From Spirochaetales bacterium (GTDB lineage: Bacteria > Spirochaetota > Spirochaetia > Sphaerochaetales > Sphaerochaetaceae): a DNA stretch of 20,485 nt. The position numbers were made by a program, and so were the translations under genes. The notes under the pieces are model-generated. The model saw only the letters and a list, made by a program, of their open reading frames with translations. It was not told the DNA's origin and did no database searches. Where the stretch lies: positions 1 through 20,485 of the forward strand of contig JAQYFM010000051.1 of NCBI GenBank assembly GCA_028723145.1, read 5' to 3'. Shown here one piece after another: positions 12,920 through 20,485 of the stretch. How positions within the stretch are numbered: position 1 is the first letter of the stretch; each line of letters starts with the position of its first letter.

Positions 12920-15052
12920 ATGTCAGTTACTCACATTGATGATAAGATCAAGAGAGTTGATGCTATTGAGAAAGCTAGAGGTGAAGCAAAGTATCTATCT
13001 GATCTTAAGTTCGATTCTATGTTGTATTCCCGTCTCATTCGTTCCACAATTGCAAGGGGAAGGATTGAGGAAATAAAGGTGCCATCTCTTCCTGAGGGCT
13101 ATTACTTTATCAGCGCAAAAGATATTCCTGAAAATGGTAAGAATGCTCTTAAGATGATAGCTGATGACTGGAGATGTTTTGCTGAAGGTGATGTAAAGTA
13201 CGTCGGTGAGACAATTGGTATTTTAGTTGGCTCTGATAGAGGTGTGCTTGATAAACTTTACAATGAGTTTGAAGTTAAATACTTAGAGGAAGCTCCTGTA
13301 ATTTCAATCGATGACGCTATTAATAATAATGTAGAACCACTTTGTGGTGAGAACAATGTAATGTGTTCTCTTGTTAGTGATAAGGGTGGTGATATTAATG
13401 ATGCACTTAGTAAGGCTTCTGAGATAATTGAAGAGACTATTGAAACTGGATTCCAAGAGCACGTTCATCTAGAGACAAATGGCGCTGTTGCTACAATAGA
13501 AGATGGTAAATATGTAATTTATGCTTCAGCACAATGTCCTTTCTACATTAGAAAAAGTATTTGTGGCCTTTTAGGACTAAATCCTGAAGATATTGTTGTA
13601 AAACAAACTGTAACAGGTGGTGCATTTGGTGGTAAGGAACACTTCCCTGATGTACTTGCTGGACCTCTTTTAGTTGCAGAAAGCATTATTAAAAAGCCAA
13701 TTCAATTAAGCTTTGATAGAGAAGAGGATATGCTTTACTCAGTAAAGCGACATCCTTCTAAGGTTGTATTTAGAACTGGTGTTGACAGTGATGGAAATAT
13801 CTTGGGTAGTGATATCAAGGTATATTACAACTGTGGTGCATATTTATCATCTTCATATGTAGTACTACAAAGAGGTGTATTCCATGCTAATGGTGTATAT
13901 AACTTCCCTTGTACTAGAATTGAAGGTTATGGAATGGCTACTAACACATTCCCATCTTGTGCATTCAGAGGTTTCGGTGCACCTCAAACTATTTTTGCAA
14001 TTGAAACACACTTAAACCACATTGCTAGAAAATTTGGTTTAGATCCAGCAATTTATAAGAAAAAATATTTCTTAAAAAAGGGTGATGAGACTGTTACAGA
14101 AGGTCACATTGTAGAAGATGTAAAGCTTCCTGAGATGATGGAACAAATTACAAGTGCAAGTGATTACTTCAGAAAGAGTGCAGAATATGGCTATGGTTCA
14201 GGAAAAGGTATTGGAATTAGTTTCTACAACCATGGTGGTGCATTCACAGGTAATGGTGAACAAGCAATTATTAAAGCTAAATTGAAGCTTGTTAAGAAAG
14301 GAGACAAGTTTATAGTTCTTTGTGGTCAAACAGAGATGGGCCAAGGCTTTAGAACTGCTTTAAGAAAGATTGTTGCATCAACACTTGAAGTTGGAATGGA
14401 TGATGTAATCTTTGATGCTCCGAACACAGATATGGTTCCTGATTCAGGTCCTACCGCTGCATCAAGATCAACAATGGTTGTTGGTAATCTTGGATATAGA
14501 GCTGCTCTCTTGATGAAAGAGAAGATGGGTGAAGAAAATGCTGAGGTAGAAGTTCAATATGAACATCCAGATGGTCATCCATGGGATCAAAAGACATTTA
14601 AGGGTGATGCATACCTAGGTTATGGTTGGGGTGCTGCTTGTGTTGAGGTTGAAGTAGATAAGCTTACCAACGAAGTAACAGTTAAGGGAATTTGGACTAG
14701 CCATGATATTGGTAAGCCAATTGACGAACTGATTGTTCATGGACAAGTTAATGGTGGTGTAATGCAGTCTCTTGGCTATGCGGCTATGGAGAAGATGGAA
14801 AATAAGAATGGACACTTCAAGCAGTCAAGTATGTCAGATTACGTTATTCCAACAAGTATGGATTTCCCTAAGCAGGAATACTTCTTTGTTGATAACCCTT
14901 ATCCATGGGGCCCTTATGGAGCTAAGGGCATGGGTGAATTAGTATTTAATGGTACTGATGCAGCCTATGTAGATGCTGTAGAAAGAGCTCTTGGTATCGA
15001 TTGTAAGAAGATACCTATTCCAGTTGAAGATATAGAAGGACTTAGAAAATGA
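12920..15052 (+). CDS. xdhA: Xanthine dehydrogenase-type molybdopterin-binding subunit
   Basis: A 710-residue large subunit of the xanthine oxidase family, carrying the Mo-pterin cofactor that hydroxylates N-heterocycles. Signatures are GGAFGGKE from G233, FRGFGAPQ with the active-site arginine R350, QTEMGQGF, and GAKGMGE with the presumed catalytic base E673. The Arg and Glu are those used by purine-type enzymes, which favours a xanthine-like substrate. It is somewhat shorter than the usual 750-780 residues. The loss seems to fall before VEVQYEHPDGHPWDQ. The ATG at 12920 is used rather than the in-frame ATG at 12902, because GGAGG (12911-12915) lies between them. It is the first gene of a five-gene operon, overlapping the next by 4 bp (ATGA). 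Purine specificity is likely but not proven. Confidence 0.88.
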   Translation: MSVTHIDDKIKRVDAIEKARGEAKYLSDLKFDSMLYSRLIRSTIARGRIEEIKVPSLPEGYYFISAKDIPENGKNALKMIADDWRCFAEGDVKYVGETIGILVGSDRGVLDKLYNEFEVKYLEEAPVISIDDAINNNVEPLCGENNVMCSLVSDKGGDINDALSKASEIIEETIETGFQEHVHLETNGAVATIEDGKYVIYASAQCPFYIRKSICGLLGLNPEDIVVKQTVTGGAFGGKEHFPDVLAGPLLVAESIIKKPIQLSFDREEDMLYSVKRHPSKVVFRTGVDSDGNILGSDIKVYYNCGAYLSSSYVVLQRGVFHANGVYNFPCTRIEGYGMATNTFPSCAFRGFGAPQTIFAIETHLNHIARKFGLDPAIYKKKYFLKKGDETVTEGHIVEDVKLPEMMEQITSASDYFRKSAEYGYGSGKGIGISFYNHGGAFTGNGEQAIIKAKLKLVKKGDKFIVLCGQTEMGQGFRTALRKIVASTLEVGMDDVIFDAPNTDMVPDSGPTAASRSTMVVGNLGYRAALLMKEKMGEENAEVEVQYEHPDGHPWDQKTFKGDAYLGYGWGAACVEVEVDKLTNEVTVKGIWTSHDIGKPIDELIVHGQVNGGVMQSLGYAAMEKMENKNGHFKQSSMSDYVIPTSMDFPKQEYFFVDNPYPWGPYGAKGMGELVFNGTDAAYVDAVERALGIDCKKIPIPVEDIEGLRK

Positions 15053-15522
15053 GCATGATAGAATTCAGACTAAATGGAAAGCCTGTTGCTTTTGATGGGG
15101 ACCCATTAAAGAGACTTTTAGATGTACTTCGTGATGATTTTAATATCACAGGTACAAAGGAAGGTTGTGGAGAAGGTGAGTGCGGTGCTTGTTCAGTAAT
15201 TAAAGATGGAAAATTAGTTACTTCATGCATTATTCCAATAGGTGCAGTTGGTGGATCAGAGATTATTACAATTGAAGGTCTACGTGATACAGAACAAGGT
15301 AAGTGTTTAGTAGAAAGCTTTGCTGAAGGTGGCGCTGTGCAGTGTGGATTCTGTATTCCAGGTATGGTTCTTGCTGCACAGGCTCTATTGATGAAAAATC
15401 CTCATCCAACAGAAGCTGATATTCGTCTCGCAATAAGTGGTAACATCTGTCGTTGTACAGGTTATGACTTGATTGTTGAATCCATATTGCTTGCAAGTAA
15501 AAAGGGAGAAGGCTTATGGTAA
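15049..15522 (+). CDS. xdhC: Xanthine dehydrogenase-type [2Fe-2S] subunit
   Basis: A 157-residue small subunit with two [2Fe-2S] clusters that carry electrons from molybdenum to FAD. The plant-ferredoxin-like cluster uses C40, C45, C48 and C60 (GCGEGECGACSV...SC). The second, in the helical domain, uses C99, C102, C134 and C136 (QCGFCIPGM...NICRCTGY). Length and motifs are complete for the family. Its ATG overlaps the stop of the Mo subunit (ATGA), with AAGGA (15036-15040) as ribosome site; an internal ATG at 15055 is less likely. It is the only intact FeS subunit in the operon, so it may serve both Mo subunits (inference, see XdhD). Confidence 0.95.
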   Translation: MSMIEFRLNGKPVAFDGDPLKRLLDVLRDDFNITGTKEGCGEGECGACSVIKDGKLVTSCIIPIGAVGGSEIITIEGLRDTEQGKCLVESFAEGGAVQCGFCIPGMVLAAQALLMKNPHPTEADIRLAISGNICRCTGYDLIVESILLASKKGEGLW

Positions 15523-16379
15523 ACGAAACATATATTCCATCAACACTTGAAGAAGCATTAAAAATTAGAGCAGAAGTGCATGCTAAGCCATTAGCAGGTG
15601 GTTCTGATTTAATGGTTCAATATAGAAGAGGAACTGGTGTTGTTCCAGTTTTCCCTTTCCCTGTAATGATTATTTCAGGATTAAAAGAACTAAAGGGTAT
15701 TAAAAAGGAAGAAGATGGTTCTGTAGTAATTGGCGCATTAACAACATCTGCTGAAATTGCAGAGTGTGAGGATGTTCCATACTTTGTTAGAAAAGCTGCT
15801 TCCTTAATGGGTGCAATCTCTCTAAGAAATAGTGCAACAATTGGTGGTAACTTAGGTAATGCATCTCCTAAAGGTGATTTACCTCAGCCTTTAATTTTAC
15901 TTGATGCAAGAGTAATTCTTGAAAGTACTACATCTAAAAGAGAGATATTAGTTGATGATTTCATCAAAGGAAGTAAGAAAACTGATTTAAGAGATGATGA
16001 AATTATTACAGCTGTTCGTATTCCTGAAGTTAAGTATACATATGGTTACTATAGAAAGATTGGAACACGTAAAGCTAATGCAATTAGTAAACTTTCAATG
16101 TCTGCTTTATTAACACTAGAGGATGGCGTTATTAAAGATTTTAGAGTTGCAAGTGGAGCTGCTGGTCCTAAGATTGCACGTAACAAAGATAATGAAGCTA
16201 AACTAATTGGTAAAAAATTAGAAGATATTAATTCTCTGACTCAAGATATTGTCAAAACTCATGATGAAACTATTTCTCCTCATGCTATGGCAACTTGGAG
16301 AAGAAATACTACTTCTCGTATGTTAGAGTACTTCCTTTCTGAAGTAAGTAAAGGTGGAGAAGGAAGAATTATTGAGTAA
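15516..16379 (+). CDS. xdhB: Xanthine dehydrogenase-type FAD-binding subunit
   Basis: A 287-residue medium subunit that takes electrons from the FeS clusters and passes them to NAD+ or another acceptor. The two FAD-binding signatures are AGGSDLMVQYRRG near residue 29 and TIGGN (T108-N112) in LRNSATIGGNLGNASPKGD. A C-terminal CO-dehydrogenase-flavoprotein domain follows. It overlaps the FeS subunit gene by 7 bp, with GGGAGAAGG as ribosome site, and is followed after 12 bp by a second, divergent FAD subunit. Confidence 0.92.
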   Translation: MVNETYIPSTLEEALKIRAEVHAKPLAGGSDLMVQYRRGTGVVPVFPFPVMIISGLKELKGIKKEEDGSVVIGALTTSAEIAECEDVPYFVRKAASLMGAISLRNSATIGGNLGNASPKGDLPQPLILLDARVILESTTSKREILVDDFIKGSKKTDLRDDEIITAVRIPEVKYTYGYYRKIGTRKANAISKLSMSALLTLEDGVIKDFRVASGAAGPKIARNKDNEAKLIGKKLEDINSLTQDIVKTHDETISPHAMATWRRNTTSRMLEYFLSEVSKGGEGRIIE

Positions 16380-16391
16380 AAAGGAGGAAGA

Positions 16392-17093
16392 ATGGAATTA
16401 ATTAAATCATCATCCCTTTGTGAATGTGTAAAAGCTAAAAAGGAGAGCTCACAAGCTGTATACCTTTCTGGTGGTACAGAAGTATTGCGCTTAAGCTCAA
16501 GTGTGAAGGCTGATGCTGTTATTCCTGTATCATCCCTTATTGAAAAAAAGATTGAAGTTAGAGGAGATGAGATTTTTATCTCTTCTAACATGACATTTTC
16601 AGAATTAATCGATTCTGAAATTGTGCCATCAGCACTTAAGGATGCATGCAAATATCTTGCATCTCGTGCACTAAAAAATGCGGCTACAATTGGTGGAAAC
16701 ATCGCAGCAAAAAGATGTGATAGCTTCTTAATTCCAACACTGTTAGCATATGATGCTAAGCTTGTAGTATTCTCAGGCGAGGAAAAGATTTGTCCATTAA
16801 AGAAATATGTAGCTAAAGGTGGATGTAATTGTATTATTGTTGGAATTCTAATTAATCCTCTTATTAAAGTTGCAAATAAAAGAGAGTCTCTTACAAGTTC
16901 AACTCATGCTGCAGTAACATCTGCAATGAGTGAAAAAGGTTATTTTGCTGCTGTTTCAGGTGGTGCAATATATTCTAGTTTAGAGGATGCTCTTGCTGGT
17001 GAGATCAAAGCAGATATTACAGGTAGCGTTGAATACAAAAAATATCTTATCAAAGAAAACTATAATATCCTAAAGGAGGCATTAAATGGTTAG
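16392..17093 (+). CDS. ygfM: YgfM-like FAD-binding subunit of the selenium-associated molybdenum hydroxylase
   Basis: A 233-residue second FAD-domain protein. It keeps a YLSGGTEVLRL loop (in place of AGGSDL) and ATIGGNIAAKRCDSFLIPTLLAYDA (TIGGN at residues 99-103). It ends with a TGSVEYKKYLI motif very like E. coli YgfM, which is about 259 residues long. It belongs to the FAD subunit family that always accompanies XdhD. It is shorter and more divergent than the preceding FAD subunit; most of the trimming is in the C-terminal domain. GGAGG (16383-16387) precedes the ATG by 4 nt. It overlaps xdhD by 8 bp, so the two are translationally coupled and probably form one complex. Confidence 0.85.
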   Translation: MELIKSSSLCECVKAKKESSQAVYLSGGTEVLRLSSSVKADAVIPVSSLIEKKIEVRGDEIFISSNMTFSELIDSEIVPSALKDACKYLASRALKNAATIGGNIAAKRCDSFLIPTLLAYDAKLVVFSGEEKICPLKKYVAKGGCNCIIVGILINPLIKVANKRESLTSSTHAAVTSAMSEKGYFAAVSGGAIYSSLEDALAGEIKADITGSVEYKKYLIKENYNILKEALNG

Positions 17094-19959
17094 TTTTACT
17101 CTAAATGGAAAGAAAGTATCATCAAATCTTGATTTAATGACTCCTTTAAGAGATGTTTTATTCTCTTTAGGATGTAATAGTGTAAGAGATAGTGATGATC
17201 GAGAAGGTTTTGCAGGAAGTGACTGTATTATCTTTAATGATGAAGTAAGATCTTCAAACCTCATTTTACTATTTATGGCAGAAGATGCTGTTATACTTAC
17301 AGCTGAAAGCTTAATTAAGAATAGAAAGATAAATGATGTACAGCGTGCTATGATAGCATCAGGTGTTGTTCAAAGTGCATATAACTCACCAACAGTTGCA
17401 TTAATCTTAACACATCTGCTTTCTCACAAGCCTGATGCAACAAGAGATGATGTAAAAGATGCCCTTTCTTCTGTATTCATTCGTGATGCAGGTTATGAAC
17501 ACTTCTATCTTGCAGTTAAGCTTGTACAAGAAGAGAGAGCAACAGGAAGTTATCAAACTCCTGTTTCCCCTTCGTTTAGACCAAATCTTGATGTAATTGG
17601 TAAGCCTACTGGTAAAATTGATGGTGAGAGCTTAGTTAGAGGTGAAAAAGTATTTGTAGAGGATAAGGTCCCTCAAGATGCTTATGCTCTGGAAGTATTA
17701 AGAAGCCCATATGCTATGGCTTATGTAACAGATATAGACACCAGTGAAGCTGAAAAGTTAGAGGGTGTTGAGACTATTTTAACTTGGAAGAACGTTCCAG
17801 ATGTTTATTATATGTCAGCAGGCCAAGGAAACCCTGAACCAAGCCCTCATGATAGAAAATTAATCAACCGAAAGGTTCGCCACGTTGGTGATCGTGTTGC
17901 TGCGATTGTTGCTAAAGATAAAGAGACTTGTGAAAAGGCAATGGCTCTTATTAAGGTAACTTACGAACCTCTTCCTGCTGTATTTACAGTTGAAGAAGCA
18001 ATGGCTGAAAATGCTCCACTCGTTCATAACGGTAAGATTGAATACGTTGTTGGTGCACCAAGTGATCTTGATGAACAGAATAAGTCTTACGATGAAAGAG
18101 ATGGAAAAGTTATTTACCAATTCCCACTTCATGGTGATATCAGACATAATATTGCAGCTGGAGCACATGGTGGTATTGGTTCTCTTGAAGAAGGCTTTAA
18201 AGAAGCTGATGCTATTGTTGAAGAGACATACCAAACAAGCCAAGTTCAATGTACTCCACTTGAACCACATGTTTGCTATTCATTAATTGAAAATGGTAGA
18301 TTAACACTTCATGCTTCAACTCAAGTACCTTGGCATGTAAGACGTATCGTTGCAACAGTATGTGGTCTTAGTGAAAACAAGGTTCACATTATTAAAGAGC
18401 GTGTAGGTGGTGGCTATGGCTCTAAACAGGATATCTTAGTAGAAGACCTTTGTGGTTATTGTACTTATATTACCGGTAAGCCAATTTACTACAGAAATAC
18501 TAGAAAAGAAGAGTTTATTGCAAACTCAACTCGTCATCCAATGCGCTTAACAGTAAAGATGGGTGGTAAAAAAGATGGAACCATTACGGCAATTTACATG
18601 GATGTAAGAGCTAATACTGGTCCTTATGGTAACCACTGCCTTACAGTACCAATGAATGCATCAAGTAAGACTCTTCCTCTATTTGCTGTTAAGAATATGT
18701 TCTATGATCTTAACACCTATTATACAAACATTGCTCCAACTGGTGCATACCAAGGATATGGTGCTCCAAAAGGCTACTTTGCAATTATGTCTGCTTTAGC
18801 AGAGCTTTCATGGCGCCTTGGCCTTGATCCATTAGAGGTTGCAAAAAAGAATGTAGTTGAAGAAGGCTATATGCTTGAAATCTTAAAGGGACTTGGAGAA
18901 GGAAGAGAAGGTGCAATTGTTCCTGTTGGCTCTTGTGGTGTTAAGCAAGCACTTGAAGAAGGGGCTAAGATGATTGAATGGGGAAAGAAAGAGACCTCAG
19001 ATGATCCTGATTGGTCAATTGGTAAGGGCTTTGCAATGATTCAGCAGGGTTCTGGCCTTCCAGGTCTTGATCATTCTAACTGCCAGGTTAAACTTTTAAC
19101 TGATGGAACCTTCTTAGTATTAAGTGGTGGAGCTGATATCGGTACTGGTCTTGATACTATTTCTGCAAAAATTGTTGCTGAGCAAACTAAGATTGGCTTA
19201 GACAAAATTAGTGTTATTTCAGGTGATACAGATTCCTGTCTCTTTGATACTGGCGCTTATGCATCAAGTGGTACATATTTCTCAGCATCTGCAACCTTGA
19301 AGGCTACTGAGGATTTAGTAAAGAAGATGCTTAAGGAAGCTAGTTTCCAGATGGGAGAAGCTGAAGAAGATTTAATCTTAAGAAGTCCTGGTGAAGTATA
19401 TAGCACAAAGAGTGGTAAAACTCTCTCATATGCTAAACTTAGCCATGATACTCTATCAGGAACTGGTCATGGTCAGTTAGTTGGTACAGGGTATTTTGTA
19501 ACACCAAACAATGCTATCCCTTATGGTGCTCACTTTGCACAGGTAGCAGTTAATAAGAGAACAGGTGAAGTTAAGGTTATGAAGTTCTATGCCCTTCAAG
19601 ATGCTGGTACTCCAATTAACCCTGAAATTGCTCTCTGCCAGATGTATGGTGCAGCAATGAAGAGTATTGGTCATACTCTTTATGAAGGTATGGTACTTGA
19701 TAAAGATGGTGTTTGCGTAAATGCAAACCTTACCGATTACGGAACACCTATGATTGGTGAAGCTCCAGATGACTTTAAAGCTGTTCTTATTGATATTAAT
19801 GATCAATATGGACCATATGGTGCTAAGAGTATTAGTGAAATTGCAACTAACGGAGCCGCTCCTGCAATTGCAATGGCTATTGCGGATGCTACTGGTGCTT
19901 GGGTAAGAAGTTGGCCAATAACTCCTGAAAAGATTTTAAAGGCTATGGGAAAGCTTTAA
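17086..19959 (+). CDS. xdhD: XdhD-like molybdenum hydroxylase (putative selenate reductase Mo subunit / purine hydroxylase) with degenerate FeS domain
   Basis: A 957-residue protein, almost the same length as E. coli XdhD (956). Residues about 1-160 are a ferredoxin-like region fused to a molybdopterin domain (about 165-957). The Mo part shows RVGGGYGSKQD (R439-D449), GAYQGYGAPKG, SGGADIGTGLDT and GAKSISE with the presumed catalytic base E918. Two features depart from xanthine dehydrogenase. The cysteine motifs of both [2Fe-2S] clusters are gone (SVRDSDDREGFAGSD, VVQSAYNSP, FIRDAGY). The substrate-contacting Arg is Gln (Q556). E. coli XdhD shows the same changes, so they are family traits rather than decay. 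It has a good ribosome site (AAAGGAGG, 5 nt from the last G to the ATG) and is the last gene of the operon. It probably binds a labile selenium-modified Mo cofactor (family knowledge). Confidence 0.93.
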   Translation: MVSFTLNGKKVSSNLDLMTPLRDVLFSLGCNSVRDSDDREGFAGSDCIIFNDEVRSSNLILLFMAEDAVILTAESLIKNRKINDVQRAMIASGVVQSAYNSPTVALILTHLLSHKPDATRDDVKDALSSVFIRDAGYEHFYLAVKLVQEERATGSYQTPVSPSFRPNLDVIGKPTGKIDGESLVRGEKVFVEDKVPQDAYALEVLRSPYAMAYVTDIDTSEAEKLEGVETILTWKNVPDVYYMSAGQGNPEPSPHDRKLINRKVRHVGDRVAAIVAKDKETCEKAMALIKVTYEPLPAVFTVEEAMAENAPLVHNGKIEYVVGAPSDLDEQNKSYDERDGKVIYQFPLHGDIRHNIAAGAHGGIGSLEEGFKEADAIVEETYQTSQVQCTPLEPHVCYSLIENGRLTLHASTQVPWHVRRIVATVCGLSENKVHIIKERVGGGYGSKQDILVEDLCGYCTYITGKPIYYRNTRKEEFIANSTRHPMRLTVKMGGKKDGTITAIYMDVRANTGPYGNHCLTVPMNASSKTLPLFAVKNMFYDLNTYYTNIAPTGAYQGYGAPKGYFAIMSALAELSWRLGLDPLEVAKKNVVEEGYMLEILKGLGEGREGAIVPVGSCGVKQALEEGAKMIEWGKKETSDDPDWSIGKGFAMIQQGSGLPGLDHSNCQVKLLTDGTFLVLSGGADIGTGLDTISAKIVAEQTKIGLDKISVISGDTDSCLFDTGAYASSGTYFSASATLKATEDLVKKMLKEASFQMGEAEEDLILRSPGEVYSTKSGKTLSYAKLSHDTLSGTGHGQLVGTGYFVTPNNAIPYGAHFAQVAVNKRTGEVKVMKFYALQDAGTPINPEIALCQMYGAAMKSIGHTLYEGMVLDKDGVCVNANLTDYGTPMIGEAPDDFKAVLIDINDQYGPYGAKSISEIATNGAAPAIAMAIADATGAWVRSWPITPEKILKAMGKL

Positions 19960-19977
19960 TCAATTAGTAGTTAATTT

Positions 19978-20017
19978 AAGAAGTAGAGCAATAAAATGTT
20001 CTACTTCTTTTTTTTTA
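19978..20017 (+). terminator. Rho-independent terminator of the molybdenum hydroxylase operon
   Basis: AAGAAGTAGAGCA (19978-19990) pairs with TGTTCTACTTCTT (19997-20009), a 13-bp stem with one G-U and a 6-nt loop. A run of T's continues to 20017. It lies 18 nt after the xdhD stop. Confidence 0.92.
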
Positions 20018-20116
20018 TGAGAATAATTATGCGGTAAAAATTATTAAATATGTAAAATTATGCAAAATATCTAGACAAATATGCTAATATTTTTATGCAT
20101 CTATGGAGATCTTGTT

Positions 20117-20485
20117 ATAATTAAAGCAGGAATAATAGGTGCAACAGGTTATGCTGGGTCTGAATTAGTTAAAATATTATAAAACCATAAGGATGTTGAA
20201 ATCGCATATCTTGGTTCTCATTCATATAATGGAAAAGTTTATTCTGAAATATACCCTTTTTTACAAATATTTTGGATATGCAAATTTCAGAAGATAGCCT
20301 TGAAAAGGCATCTGAAGTTTGTGATGTAGTATTCCTTGCTCTTTCTCATGGTATTGCATCAAGTGTTGTTAATGAAGAAATATTAAAAAAATGTGTAGTA
20401 ATTGATCTTGGTGCAGATTTTAGACTCCATGATAAAGGTATTTATACAACTTGGTATAAAACTGAACATAATGCCGAAACGCTAT
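20117..20485 (+). pseudogene. argC: argC remnant (N-acetyl-gamma-glutamyl-phosphate reductase), decayed and cut by the window end
   Basis: From 20117 one frame reads IIKAGIIGATGYAGSELVKIL, the conserved NADP-binding start of ArgC, the arginine-biosynthesis reductase. Three lesions are visible. The expected ATG is ATA (20117-20119), although GGAG (20105-20108) is still 8 nt upstream. A TAA (20180-20182) stands where a Leu codon is expected, before NHKDVEIAYLGS. The frame shifts between about 20251 and 20275, near a T6 run. After that, the frame from ATG 20278 reads DVVFLALSHGIA and VVIDLGADFRLHD...WYKTEH, ArgC's middle region, and stays open to the window end. The second frame is displaced by +2, as a one-base loss would give. 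A true pseudogene is likeliest; assembly error is possible but would need three faults in 160 bp. Confidence 0.85.

Noticed and set aside
17086..19959. Selenocysteine in XdhD
   Set aside because: There is no in-frame TGA. Selenium in this family is held as a labile cofactor, not as an encoded residue.
20040..20100. ARG-box operator upstream of argC (repeated ATGCA/ATGCT in AT-rich DNA)
   Set aside because: The half-sites do not form the known ArgR palindrome, and the surrounding composition makes such strings common.

Overview
This AT-rich window (roughly one third G+C by eye) has clean Shine-Dalgarno sites and many overlapping genes. It probably comes from a host-associated anaerobic spirochaete of the Treponema/Sphaerochaeta kind. 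That assignment is inference. It rests on the long form of serine hydroxymethyltransferase (503 residues, with a large insert known from spirochaetes and chlamydiae), the style of the secreted-protein signal peptides, and a YesM/YesN two-component pair.

Layout. (1) 1-240, minus: start of a PutP-like sodium:solute symporter. (2) 423-4211: a solitary family 1 solute-binding protein without a lipobox, convergent with a YesN-type response regulator and YesM-type histidine kinase. This may be a sensing unit. (3) 4285-5796: glyA. (4) 5917-10492: ygfK-ssnA, the 'selenium metabolism' oxidoreductase and amidohydrolase pair. (5) 10493-12716: two paralogous small exported proteins in long AT-rich spacers with phased direct repeats, inverted repeats and terminators. 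(6) 12920-19959: a tightly coupled five-gene molybdenum hydroxylase operon made of a Mo subunit, a [2Fe-2S] subunit, an FAD subunit, a second FAD subunit (YgfM-like) and an XdhD-like Mo subunit. (7) 20117 to the end: an argC remnant with three independent lesions.

How it works together. YgfK, SsnA, YgfM and XdhD form the gene set that accompanies selenium-dependent molybdenum hydroxylases. In gut anaerobes this set has been linked to anaerobic purine (urate/xanthine) breakdown. The Mo/FeS/FAD subunits next to it look like a xanthine dehydrogenase, so the locus plausibly encodes purine hydroxylation followed by reductive or hydrolytic steps. SHMT next door could use the glycine and one-carbon units released.

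Most notable observations. First, the ygfK and xdh promoters, about 7 kb apart, share an 18-bp element with two mismatches, set at exactly the same distance from the -10 box. This points to one regulon under one unknown regulator. Second, YgfK carries a 46-residue tandem Asp/Cys/His insert (four copies of DD[DE]CDCGCHDH), a likely metal- or selenium-handling module. Third, XdhD has a ferredoxin-like N-terminus that has lost its cluster cysteines, and it has Gln where xanthine dehydrogenases have an active-site Arg.
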